Positions 35,248-43,399 of a DNA stretch of 64,000 nucleotides are shown in pieces; position 1 is the first letter of the stretch; each line of letters starts with the position of its first letter. Under the pieces are notes generated by a model. It saw nothing but the letters and a program-made list of their open reading frames with translations, searched no databases and was not told the DNA's origin. Origin of the DNA: Mycolicibacterium septicum DSM 44393 (lineage in GTDB: Bacteria; Actinomycetota; Actinomycetes; Mycobacteriales; Mycobacteriaceae); NCBI RefSeq assembly GCF_000455325.1, contig NZ_HG322953.1, positions 268,648-332,647 on the forward strand. Reading direction: 5' to 3'. The position numbers and the translations under genes are program-made.

Positions 35248-37833
35248 TCAGCTCACATCGAAGGCACGGGCGCGCAGGGAGCGTTCCACCCCGGCGCGGC
35301 CCTCGATCACCAGCCGGCGCAGCGCGGGCGGCACCTCGGGATCGGACAGGAACGCGTCCGCCGCGTCGAGCCCGTTCTGGCTGATGTCCCACGACGGGTA
35401 CAGCCCGATCACCACGGTCTGGGCGACCTCGCTGGACCGCCGCTCCCACACCCCGGAGATCGCCGCGAAGTAGCGCGCCGTGAACGGTGCCAGGAACTCG
35501 GACTGACCGGGCTGCACGAAACCGCCGACGATCGAGCGGGTGGTGATGTTGGCGATCGTGTCGTCCTCGATGACCTGCTCCCACGCCGCGGACTTCACCA
35601 CGTCCTGCGGGCGGGCGGCCGAGGCCGCGGCGGCCTGACGCTTGCCGGCCGCGGTCGGGTCGTTCTCCGCCTCGGCATCGATGAACGGCGTCTCGGGCCC
35701 GTCGGCGTCGACGTCGCCGGTGCGGGCCAGTGCGGTGACGATCCGCCAGCGCAGGTCGGTGTCGATCACCAGGCCGGTCATGTTCACCGCGGCCGGCTCG
35801 TTGTCGAGCAGGGTCGACAGCACGGCGACGTGGTTCGGCGACAGCACCGAGGTGCACAGCGCGTTCACGAAAGCGAGTTGGTGATCGGAGCCTGGCGCGG
35901 ACTCTCGGGCCAGGTCGAGGAGTGCATCCCCGAACGACGGCCAGCCGATTTCAGCGGCCCAGGCGGGATCGGCGTAGGAGCTCAGCGCGGTCTGCGCCTG
36001 CATCAGCAGCCGCTGGGCGACCCCGACCTCGGTCTCGGCGTGCACGCCGCTCATCACCAGGGCGACGAAGTCGCGGGCCTTCATCTCGGCCTCGCGGGTC
36101 ATCTCCCAGGCTGCCGACCATGCCAGCGTGCGGGGGAGTGGATCGGCGATGTCGGCGATCCGGGACAGCACGGTCGACAGCGAGGCGGGGTCGAGCCGCA
36201 GCGAGCAGTAGGTCAGGTCGTCGTCGTTGACCAGGATCAGCTTGCCGCGTGAAATGCCCACCAGTGCGGGAACTTCCGTGACCGGGCCCTCGACGTCGAG
36301 CTCCTCGCGGTGCACGCGGACGAGCTTGCCCGAACCGTCGTCGTCGTAGATGCCGATGGCCAGCCGGTGCACCCGGGTCTCCCCGGCGCCCGGGGCCGCG
36401 CCTGACTGGGAGATCGCGAATCGGGTGAACGCACCCGATCCGTCCACCTCGAAGTCGGCCCGCAGCGTGTTCAAACCCGTTGTCTTGAGCCATTGCCGGC
36501 CCCAGCCGGACAGGTCACGTCCCGAGGACTTCTCCAGCGCACCCAGCAGATCGCCGAAGGTGGCGTTCGCGAAGGCATGGTCGCGGAAGTAGTCGCGCAG
36601 CCCGGAGAGGAACTCTTCGAGCCCGACGTAGGCCACCAGCTGCTTGAGCACCGAGGCGCCCTTCGCGTAGGTGATGCCGTCGAAGTTGACCTCGACGGCG
36701 GCCAGGTCCGGGATGTCGGCGGCGACCGGGTGAGTCGAGGGCAGCTGGTCCTGCCGGTAGGCCCAGGACTTCTCCACGTTGGCGAAAGTGGTCCACGCCG
36801 TGTCGTATTCGGTGGCCTCGGCCTGACACAGCACCGACGCGAACGTCGCGAAGGACTCGTTGAGCCACAGGTCATCCCACCACTGCATGGTGACCAGATC
36901 GCCGAACCACATGTGGGCCATCTCGTGCAGCACGGTCTCGGCGCGACGCTCGTAGGAGGCCCGGGTCACCTTGGACCGGAAGACGTAGTCCTCGAGGAAC
37001 GTCACCGCGCCGGCGTTCTCCATGGCTCCCGCGTTGAACTCGGGGACGAACAGCTGGTCGTACTTGCCGAACGCGTACGGCGTGCCGAAGTTCTTGTGGT
37101 AGAAGCCGAAACCCTGCTTGGTCTCGGTGAAAAGCCGGTCGGCGTCCATGAACTCGGACAGCGAGGCCCGGCAGAAGATGCCCAGCGGGATCTCGCCGTG
37201 GGAGTCGGAGTAGGAGTCGCGCCACACCGCGTACGGTCCGGCGATCAACGCCGCCAGGTAGGTGCTCATCTTCGGGGTGGTGGCGAAGGTGTGCACGGTG
37301 ACCGCGCCGTCGGGCTCGGTGCTTGTGGTTGCCCCGTTGGAGATCACCTGCCAGTGCGACGGCGCGGTGACCCGGACATCGAACGTGGCCTTGAGGTCGG
37401 GCTGATCGAAGCAGGCGAGCATCCGCTTGGCGTCGGCTGTCTCGAACTGCGAGTAGAGGTAGACCTCGTTGTCGACGGGGTCGACGAAGCGGTGCAGGCC
37501 CTCGCCGGTGTTGGAGTACAGGCAGTCGGCATCGACCACCAGGGTGTTGTGCTCGGCGAGACCCGTGAGTGTGATGCCGGTGGATTCGTCGTAGCCGGAT
37601 ACGTCCAGTGCGACGCCGTTGAGCGTCGCACTGCGGACCGTGTCGGCCGCAAGGTCGATGAAGGTGTCGGCGCCGGCGAGGGCATCGAACGTCACAGTCG
37701 TCGTGGACCGGAAGGTGCGTTCGCCGGGGTTGCCGGTGCCGTCGGTGAGGTCGAGGACGACGTCGTAGTTGTCGACGGTGACCAGAGCGGCGCGCTCGAC
37801 GGCCTGTTCGCGGGTGAGATTGGGAAGTGCCAC
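35248..37833 (-). CDS. pepN: Aminopeptidase N (M1 family)
   Basis: 861-residue zinc aminopeptidase removing N-terminal residues from peptides in the cytosol. The exopeptidase motif GAMENAG is near residue 270 and the zinc site HEMAHMWFGD has H303, E304 and H307, with the third ligand glutamate about 19 residues on (LNESFA). The C-terminal ERAP1-like helical domain fills residues about 540-861. Length is normal for actinobacterial PepN (M. tuberculosis Rv2467). It works downstream of Clp proteolysis, whose genes lie 15 kb away. It is separated from the DUF732 gene upstream by 38 bases. Confidence 0.95.
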   Translation of the reverse strand: MALPNLTREQAVERAALVTVDNYDVVLDLTDGTGNPGERTFRSTTTVTFDALAGADTFIDLAADTVRSATLNGVALDVSGYDESTGITLTGLAEHNTLVVDADCLYSNTGEGLHRFVDPVDNEVYLYSQFETADAKRMLACFDQPDLKATFDVRVTAPSHWQVISNGATTSTEPDGAVTVHTFATTPKMSTYLAALIAGPYAVWRDSYSDSHGEIPLGIFCRASLSEFMDADRLFTETKQGFGFYHKNFGTPYAFGKYDQLFVPEFNAGAMENAGAVTFLEDYVFRSKVTRASYERRAETVLHEMAHMWFGDLVTMQWWDDLWLNESFATFASVLCQAEATEYDTAWTTFANVEKSWAYRQDQLPSTHPVAADIPDLAAVEVNFDGITYAKGASVLKQLVAYVGLEEFLSGLRDYFRDHAFANATFGDLLGALEKSSGRDLSGWGRQWLKTTGLNTLRADFEVDGSGAFTRFAISQSGAAPGAGETRVHRLAIGIYDDDGSGKLVRVHREELDVEGPVTEVPALVGISRGKLILVNDDDLTYCSLRLDPASLSTVLSRIADIADPLPRTLAWSAAWEMTREAEMKARDFVALVMSGVHAETEVGVAQRLLMQAQTALSSYADPAWAAEIGWPSFGDALLDLARESAPGSDHQLAFVNALCTSVLSPNHVAVLSTLLDNEPAAVNMTGLVIDTDLRWRIVTALARTGDVDADGPETPFIDAEAENDPTAAGKRQAAAASAARPQDVVKSAAWEQVIEDDTIANITTRSIVGGFVQPGQSEFLAPFTARYFAAISGVWERRSSEVAQTVVIGLYPSWDISQNGLDAADAFLSDPEVPPALRRLVIEGRAGVERSLRARAFDVS

Positions 37834-37871
37834 GTGTCCAACCTAGTGGCTGGACGTCGGAGGGACCCGGG

Positions 37872-38276
37872 CTACTGGGGGAAGCCGGCGATCCCGGCGA
37901 GCCCGTTGAGGGCGCCCAGGTTGTTCAGGATCGAACCGTCGCTGATCGACGACATCATCTGCGGGCAGTACATCTGGATGGCGATGCCGGTGAAGAACGA
38001 CGCCATCTGTGGGGACATGCCGCCGTCGCCGCGCATCTGCGAGGCCACCGACGCGAAGTTCTTGCCCGGCTCGACCAGCATCGGACACACGTCCTGGCCC
38101 ATCTGGACGGCGGTGTTGGGGTCGCCGTAGCCCACCCCGGCGCTGTTCAGCGCGTTCAGGAACGAAGTATCCGTCGGATCGTTCGGCGCCGGGACCGGGT
38201 CGGCTTGCGCAGGGACTGCCAACGCGAGGGCGGCGGCGACGGCACCTGCGGTGGCCAGGAAGGCACGAGCGGCCAT
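37872..38276 (-). CDS. Secreted DUF732 protein
   Basis: 134-residue exported protein with a Sec signal (AARAFLATAGAVAAALALAVPAQA, cleavage after AQA) followed by the mycobacterial DUF732 module: DTSFLNALNSAGVGYGDPNTAVQMGQDVC, with a second cysteine in MYCPQMM. DUF732 proteins are small, disulfide-bridged and of unknown role. The ATG at 38276 is chosen because it starts directly with the signal. It lies upstream of pepN with a 38-base gap and may be co-transcribed. It is divergent from the Rv2466c-type reductase. Confidence 0.82.
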   Translation of the reverse strand: MAARAFLATAGAVAAALALAVPAQADPVPAPNDPTDTSFLNALNSAGVGYGDPNTAVQMGQDVCPMLVEPGKNFASVASQMRGDGGMSPQMASFFTGIAIQMYCPQMMSSISDGSILNNLGALNGLAGIAGFPQ

Positions 38277-38483
38277 GTTGAGCTCCTCAGCTATCACGCA
38301 GAACCCTTACATCGCTCTGCTCACTTGGGCAACAGTGGTTTACCAGGGTCACAGGAACAACACGTTTCGATAAAGGTTCGCCCACTATGCGTTTCCTGTG
38401 CTGCTGCCGTGACTCCAGCATGCATGTCGACATGCCGGTCACCAAGCTTGTCGCGATTGCTCCCCGGATAGTTACTCGCTCCG

Positions 38484-38510
38484 GGAACATCTCGGTGCAG
38501 GTGCAGAGTT
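38484..38510 (+). promoter_or_regulatory. SigH/SigE-like promoter upstream of the mycothiol-linked reductase
   Basis: GGAACA at 38484-38489, then 18 bases, then GTT at 38508-38510, the form of the ECF sigma promoters that drive thiol-stress genes. The start codon follows 46 bases later. M. tuberculosis Rv2466c is known to be SigH-controlled. Confidence 0.5.
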
Positions 38511-38556
38511 GTGCTGAATGCAGTTGTGCCCTGAACCACATCGAGAGGACGCGTAG

Positions 38557-39189
38557 ATGGCCACCGTAGATCAGAAGGCCACGGACCAAAAAGACACGGC
38601 CGGATTCTGGTTCGACCCGCTGTGCCCGTGGTGCTGGATCACCTCACGCTGGATCCTCGAAGTCGAGAAGGTCCGCGATATCGACGTGCAGTTCCACGTG
38701 ATGAGCCTGGCGGTGCTCAACGAGGGCCGTGACCTGCCCGAGAACTATCAGGAACTGATGAAGAAGGCGTGGGGCCCGGTCCGGGTCGCGATCGCCGCCG
38801 AGCAGCTCAAGGGTCCGGACATCCTCGGCCCGCTCTACACCGCGATGGGCTTCCGGATTCACAACCAGAACAACAAAGACCTCGATCAGGTCATCGCGCA
38901 GGCCCTCGACGAGGTCGGTCTGCCCGCCGAACTGGCCGAGGCCGCCACCACCGACAAGTACGACGACGAACTGCGTAAGAGCCATCACGCCGGTATGGAC
39001 GCCGTGGGTGACGACGTCGGCACCCCGACCATCCACGTCAACGGTGTCGCGTTCTTCGGCCCGGTGCTCTCGAAGATCCCGCGCGGTGAAGAAGCCGGCA
39101 AGCTCTGGGATGCGTCGGTGACGTTCGCGTCGTACCCGCATTTCTGGGAGCTCAAGCGTTCCCGTACGGAGGCACCTGAGTTCGACTGA
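38557..39189 (+). CDS. Mycothiol-dependent DsbA-fold nitroreductase (Rv2466c type)
   Basis: 210-residue thioredoxin-fold protein with a DsbA helical insertion. The redox motif CPWC lies at about residues 25-28 (FDPLCPWCWITS) and the cis-proline loop is GTPTIHVNG near 155. The M. tuberculosis orthologue uses mycothiol and mycoredoxin as electron source, protects against oxidative stress and activates nitro prodrugs. The motif, tryptophan-rich flanks and length all agree. It is monocistronic with a SigH-like promoter. The ATG at 38557 follows a GAGAGGA ribosome site. Confidence 0.9.
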   Translation: MATVDQKATDQKDTAGFWFDPLCPWCWITSRWILEVEKVRDIDVQFHVMSLAVLNEGRDLPENYQELMKKAWGPVRVAIAAEQLKGPDILGPLYTAMGFRIHNQNNKDLDQVIAQALDEVGLPAELAEAATTDKYDDELRKSHHAGMDAVGDDVGTPTIHVNGVAFFGPVLSKIPRGEEAGKLWDASVTFASYPHFWELKRSRTEAPEFD

Positions 39190-39256
39190 CGGGTGAACCG
39201 CACCCAAAATCGCGATTCCGGTTGCGTTACACCGCGGCTCACGCCACGGTGTACGC

Positions 39257-40654
39257 ATGACAGCGGCTGAGCCCAGTACTGACGGTTCCTACCGCGACCG
39301 GATCGCAGCTGTCGAGCCGGGCGGTAACGAGCACATCGCCGAGGCCGATCGGCACGGCAAGCCCAGCCAGTTGTTCTGGACCTGGACCTCGCCGAACCTC
39401 GAATTCGCCACGATCTTCCTGGGCGTGCTGGCGGTCTCCGTCTACGGCATGACGTTCTGGCAGGCAGTGGCAGGCCTGGGGATCGGCACCGGTCTGGGGG
39501 CGCTCGCGCACTACTTCCTGTCCAAGCGCGGGCCCCTGCACGGTGTGCCGCAGATGGTGCTGGGCCGGCTGGCGTTCGGCTTCAAGGGCAACGCCGTGCC
39601 CTCGCTGCTGATGACGGTGACCGCGGGCATCGGGTGGTTCGCCACCAACAGCGTCAGCGGTGCGTTCGCGCTCTCCACCCTGTTCGGCATCGCTCCGGTG
39701 CTGGCGCTGGTGCTCGTCGTCGTGGTGCAGACCGCGCTGGCGGTGTTCGGGCACAACCTGGTTCAGGCTTTCGAGCGGTGGGCTTTCCCGGTGCTCGCGG
39801 TCATCTTCGCGATCACCTCCGTGGTGATCCTGACCAAGGCGGATTTCGGTGCGCCCGCGGTTACCGGCGGTGTCGGCGGCATGGGGGGTTTCCTGCTGAC
39901 CGTGGGCACCGCGTTCGGTTACGTCGCGGGGTGGGCGCCGTACGCCGCCGACTACACGCGGTACCTGCCGCGCTCCGAGGCCGGACCGCGCACCGGGTTG
40001 TACGCCGCCGCAGGGCTGTTCGTGTCATGCATGCTGCTGCAGGCGGTGGGTGCGGCCTCGGTGACCATCGGCCCCGCGGTCTCGGACAATCCGACCACTG
40101 CCTTCACCTCGGAGCTGGCCCCGTGGCTGGCGAGCCTGACCCTGTTGGCCATCGCGATCGGGGCGGTGGCCGCCAATGCGATCAACATCTACTCGGGCGC
40201 AATGGCTTTCGTGACCATCGGGATCAAGCTCCCGCATCACATCGCCCGGGCGCTGGCGACTGCGTTCTTCGGGGTGGTCGGATTCCTGATCGCCTGGTGG
40301 GCGCTGGCCGACGCGGCGGCCAGTTACGAGGCGTTCCTGCTGATCATCGCGTACTGGATCGGACCGTGGCTGGGGGTGGTGTTCGCCGACGAGTACCTGC
40401 GCGGCGACGCGCCCGTCGCGCACTTCCTCTACGACCGCTCCTACACGAACTGGCCCGGCCTGGCGTCGTTCCTGATCGGTCTGGTGGTGTCGGTGACGTT
40501 GTTCTGCAACCAGGCGAAGTTCGTCGGCTACATCGCTCGCGAGGTACCGCAGTTGGGTGACATCACGTTCTTCGTCGGGTTCCTGATCGCCGGTGCCTGC
40601 TATCTCGTGTTGTGCCGGTCCAAGCTCACCGCGGAACGGGCGGTGCCGGCATGA
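39257..40654 (+). CDS. NCS1-family cytosine/purine/allantoin permease
   Basis: 465-residue inner-membrane symporter with about 12 helices. The N-terminal NCS1 signature is EHIAEADRHGKPSQLFWTWTSPNLEF (residues about 25-50), followed by FGFKGNAVPSLL and the IGWFATN helix. It imports cytosine, purines or related nucleobases with H+ or Na+. The stop overlaps the ATG of a cytosine-deaminase-like gene, which overlaps a 2OG-Fe(II) oxygenase gene, giving a transport-and-conversion operon. CodB-type cytosine uptake is the best guess given the deaminase. Confidence 0.88.
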   Translation: MTAAEPSTDGSYRDRIAAVEPGGNEHIAEADRHGKPSQLFWTWTSPNLEFATIFLGVLAVSVYGMTFWQAVAGLGIGTGLGALAHYFLSKRGPLHGVPQMVLGRLAFGFKGNAVPSLLMTVTAGIGWFATNSVSGAFALSTLFGIAPVLALVLVVVVQTALAVFGHNLVQAFERWAFPVLAVIFAITSVVILTKADFGAPAVTGGVGGMGGFLLTVGTAFGYVAGWAPYAADYTRYLPRSEAGPRTGLYAAAGLFVSCMLLQAVGAASVTIGPAVSDNPTTAFTSELAPWLASLTLLAIAIGAVAANAINIYSGAMAFVTIGIKLPHHIARALATAFFGVVGFLIAWWALADAAASYEAFLLIIAYWIGPWLGVVFADEYLRGDAPVAHFLYDRSYTNWPGLASFLIGLVVSVTLFCNQAKFVGYIAREVPQLGDITFFVGFLIAGACYLVLCRSKLTAERAVPA

Positions 40655-41091
40655 GCCCGGAACAGATGCTCGACATCGCCGTCGAGGAGGCACGAAAAGG
40701 GTTGGCCGAAGGCGGTATTCCCATCGGCGCCGCCTTGTTCAGCTCGGACGGGACCTTGCTGGGGGCCGGCCACAACCGGCGCGTTCAGAACGACGACCCG
40801 TCCATCCATGCCGAGACCGACGCCTTCCGGGCCGCCGGCCGTCAGCGCGGTTACCGCTCCACGATCATGGTGACGACGCTCTCTCCCTGTTGGTACTGCA
40901 GCGGCCTGGTCCGCCAGTTCAACATCGGCGCGGTGGTGATCGGCGAGAGCCGGACCTTCACCGGTGGCCATGACTGGCTGGCCGAGCACGGGGTGGCAGT
41001 TACCCTGCTCGACGATGAACGCTGCGTGGCGATGATGGAGGACTTCATCGCCGAGCGGCCGGATCTGTGGGCGGAGGACATCGGCGAATGA
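40651..41091 (+). CDS. Nucleoside/cytosine deaminase family protein
   Basis: 146-residue zinc deaminase of the CDA superfamily with HAETDAF (zinc histidine and catalytic glutamate) near residue 57 and SPCWYCSG (zinc cysteines) near 86. The sequence around GGIPIGAALF and HNRRVQNDDPSIHAE resembles fungal-type cytosine deaminase (Fcy1) rather than tRNA adenosine deaminase. The C-terminal WLAEHGVAVTLLDDERC fits the same group. The ATG at 40651 overlaps the permease stop (ATGA) and its stop overlaps the oxygenase ATG. It should convert imported cytosine or an analogue to the uracil form. Confidence 0.85.
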   Translation: MSPEQMLDIAVEEARKGLAEGGIPIGAALFSSDGTLLGAGHNRRVQNDDPSIHAETDAFRAAGRQRGYRSTIMVTTLSPCWYCSGLVRQFNIGAVVIGESRTFTGGHDWLAEHGVAVTLLDDERCVAMMEDFIAERPDLWAEDIGE

Positions 41092-42047
41092 GCGCGATAG
41101 CAACGATTGACATGTCTCGCTGGTACGCCGGCGGGGCCGAGGCCGACGCAGTCGCCGCCGAGGTGGACGCCGGGCTGCAGCTCGCGGGTTTCATCGTCGT
41201 CACCGGCCACGATGTGGACACCGACCTCGCGGCCAAGGTGCGCGCGGCCAGCCGGGAGTTCTTCGCACTGCCGGACGAGGTCAAGCAGGGCTATTCGGTG
41301 CCCGTGGGCGGGCACGGCTGGATCGGACCGGGAGCCGAAGCCAACGGTTACGCCGAGGGCACCGAGACCCCGCCGGATCTGAAGGAGAGCTACAGCCTGG
41401 GCGCCGAGACGGCGACAGGTGACCCGGAGGTCGACCGGATCTGGTTCGCGCCCAACGTGTGGCCGGCCGAGGTGCCGGTGCTGCAGGCTTTGGTCGACGA
41501 GTACACCGCCGCGATGCGGAAGGTCTCCGACGACCTGCTGGCGCTGTTCGCCCACGCCCTCGGATTGCCGGTCAATCCCTTTGTCGCCCTGGCGGATCGG
41601 CCGACCTGGACCATGAACATCAACCACTACCCGCCGGTCAGCGTGGTGGGGGAGCCGGAGCCGGGCCAGTTCCGCATCGGTCCGCACACCGACTTCGGCA
41701 CGGTGACGATCCTGGACCGCGAGCCGGGCGCGGGCGGACTGCAGGTCTTCTCCGAGCAGGAGGGCTGGGAGGACGCGCCGTGGGAGCCGGGATCGCTCAC
41801 GGTCAACATCGGTGACCTGCTGGAGTACTGGAGCGGTCACCGCTGGCCGTCGGGCCGGCACCGCGTGCTGCCGCCGCAGCCGCACGCCCCCGAGGAAGAC
41901 CTGGTCTCGTTGATCTACTTCTACGAGGCCAACCACGACGCACTCGTCACCCCGCTGGAGCCGCCCATCGGCAAGGTTGCGGGCCTCGAGCCGGTGACGT
42001 CGGCGGCCTTCATCAAGGAACGCCTGGACGCCATCACCATCGGTTAG
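41088..42047 (+). CDS. 2-Oxoglutarate/Fe(II)-dependent oxygenase (isopenicillin N synthase-like)
   Basis: 319-residue double-stranded beta-helix oxygenase. The N-terminal DIOX_N domain reads LAGFIVVTGHDVD and FFALPDEVKQGYS. The catalytic core has iron ligands HTD (GPHTDFGTVTIL, about residue 200) and the distal histidine with 2OG-binding arginine in SGRHRVLPP (about 260). In fungi the related thymine-7-hydroxylase oxidises a nucleobase methyl group. Here translational coupling to a nucleobase permease and deaminase makes a pyrimidine-type substrate plausible but unproven. The ATG at 41088 overlaps the deaminase stop. Confidence 0.83.
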   Translation: MSAIATIDMSRWYAGGAEADAVAAEVDAGLQLAGFIVVTGHDVDTDLAAKVRAASREFFALPDEVKQGYSVPVGGHGWIGPGAEANGYAEGTETPPDLKESYSLGAETATGDPEVDRIWFAPNVWPAEVPVLQALVDEYTAAMRKVSDDLLALFAHALGLPVNPFVALADRPTWTMNINHYPPVSVVGEPEPGQFRIGPHTDFGTVTILDREPGAGGLQVFSEQEGWEDAPWEPGSLTVNIGDLLEYWSGHRWPSGRHRVLPPQPHAPEEDLVSLIYFYEANHDALVTPLEPPIGKVAGLEPVTSAAFIKERLDAITIG

Positions 42048-42075
42048 CCAGGGGCGCGTAGCGCCGTCTGAGAGA

Positions 42076-42564
42076 ATGACCGGCATGCGCGTCTACATCG
42101 GTGCCGACCACGCCGGATTCGAGTTCAAGCAGACCATCATCGACCACCTCAAGAAGACCGGCCACGAGCCGATCGACTGCGGTGCCTACAGCTACGACGC
42201 CGATGACGACTACCCGGCGTTCTGCATCGACGCGGCGGTCAGGACAGTCGCCGACCCGGGCAGCCTGGGCATCGTGCTCGGCGGCTCGGGCAACGGTGAG
42301 CAGATCGCCGCGAACAAGGTGCCCGGCGCCCGATGTGCCCTGGCCTGGAGCGTCGAGACCGCCAAACTGGCCCGCGAGCACAACAACGCGCAACTGATGG
42401 GTCTTGGTGGGCGCATGCACAGCGAGGAGGAGGCGCTGGCCATCGTCGACGCGTTCCTGTCGACGCCGTGGTCGGAGGCCGAGCGTCACCAGCGTCGCAT
42501 CGACATTCTCGCCGCCTACGAGAAGGACCACGTGGCCCCGCCGGTACCCGGCGCGCCTGCCTGA
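42076..42564 (+). CDS. rpiB: Ribose-5-phosphate isomerase B
   Basis: 162-residue RpiB, interconverting ribulose-5-phosphate and ribose-5-phosphate in the pentose phosphate pathway. The opening MRVYIGADHAGFEFK and the VLGGSGNGEQIAANKVPG loop hold the active-site residues of the RpiB/LacAB fold. The mycobacterial form uses a glutamate base and lacks the usual cysteine, consistent with GSGNGE here. The sequence keeps the MxGMRVY start seen in M. tuberculosis Rv2465c, so the ATG at 42076 is used. nei2 follows after 3 bases. Confidence 0.95.
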   Translation: MTGMRVYIGADHAGFEFKQTIIDHLKKTGHEPIDCGAYSYDADDDYPAFCIDAAVRTVADPGSLGIVLGGSGNGEQIAANKVPGARCALAWSVETAKLAREHNNAQLMGLGGRMHSEEEALAIVDAFLSTPWSEAERHQRRIDILAAYEKDHVAPPVPGAPA

Positions 42565-42567
42565 CCC

Positions 42568-43362
42568 ATGCCCGAAGGGCACACCCTGCACCGGCTGGCC
42601 CGGCTGCACCAAAAGCGGTTCGGCCGGGCACCGGTGGTGGTGTCCAGCCCGCAGGGCCGCTTCGCCGACGGTGCGGCCGCGGTCAACGGCCAGTTGTTCA
42701 AGCAGGCCGACGCCTGGGGCAAGCACCTGTTCCACCATTACGACGGCGGCCGGGTCGTGCACATCCACCTCGGCCTGTACGGCACGTTCACCGAGGCTCC
42801 CGTTCCGCTGGGGCTGCCGGTCGGCCAGGTGCGGATGCGGATCGTGGGCGCCGAGTACGGCACCGACCTGCGTGGCCCCACCGTCTGCGAAGTGATCGCG
42901 GAGCCCGAGATCGCCGATGTGGTGGCGCGCCTCGGTCCCGACCCGCTGCGCAAGGATGCCGATCCAGCGTCGGCCTGGGCGCGAATCAGTAAGTCGCGCA
43001 GGTCAATCGGTGCGTTGTTGATGGACCAGTCGGTGATCGCCGGAGTCGGCAACGTGTACCGCAGCGAACTGCTGTTCCGTCATCACATCAATCCCTACCG
43101 GCCGGGCACGCACATGGCCCAGGCCGAATTCAGCGACATGTGGACCGATCTCGTCGAACTGATGAAGGTCGGGGTGCGCCGGGGCAAGATCGTCGTCGTC
43201 CGCCCCGAGCACGATCACGGTGCCCCGTCCTACGGTCCGGGCCGGCCCCGCACCTACGTGTATCGCCGGGCGGGGGAGGCCTGCCGGGTGTGCGGCGCAG
43301 GAGTGCGCACCGCAGAACTGGAGGGCCGCAACCTCTTCTGGTGCCCCGACTGCCAGGTGTGA
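42568..43362 (+). CDS. nei2: DNA glycosylase/AP lyase Nei2 (endonuclease VIII)
   Basis: 264-residue Fpg/Nei-family repair enzyme removing oxidised pyrimidines and cutting the abasic site. The N-terminal catalytic MPEGHTLHRLA (Pro2, Glu3) is intact. The helix-two-turn-helix VIAGVGNVYRSELLF lies near residue 155. The C-terminal zinc finger has CRVCGAGVRT and FWCPDC. Length and context match M. tuberculosis Rv2464c. It is transcribed with rpiB (3-base gap), and the antiporter gene begins 37 bases later. Confidence 0.94.
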   Translation: MPEGHTLHRLARLHQKRFGRAPVVVSSPQGRFADGAAAVNGQLFKQADAWGKHLFHHYDGGRVVHIHLGLYGTFTEAPVPLGLPVGQVRMRIVGAEYGTDLRGPTVCEVIAEPEIADVVARLGPDPLRKDADPASAWARISKSRRSIGALLMDQSVIAGVGNVYRSELLFRHHINPYRPGTHMAQAEFSDMWTDLVELMKVGVRRGKIVVVRPEHDHGAPSYGPGRPRTYVYRRAGEACRVCGAGVRTAELEGRNLFWCPDCQV

Positions 43363-43399
43363 GCGCGCGGCACCAGCGCGGGCACGGGACAATTCCCCG

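Noticed and set aside
34865..35857. 330-codon minus-strand frame across the HNH gene, hairpin and pepN end
   Set aside because: Arg/Gly-rich, crosses a terminator and two real genes in other frames.
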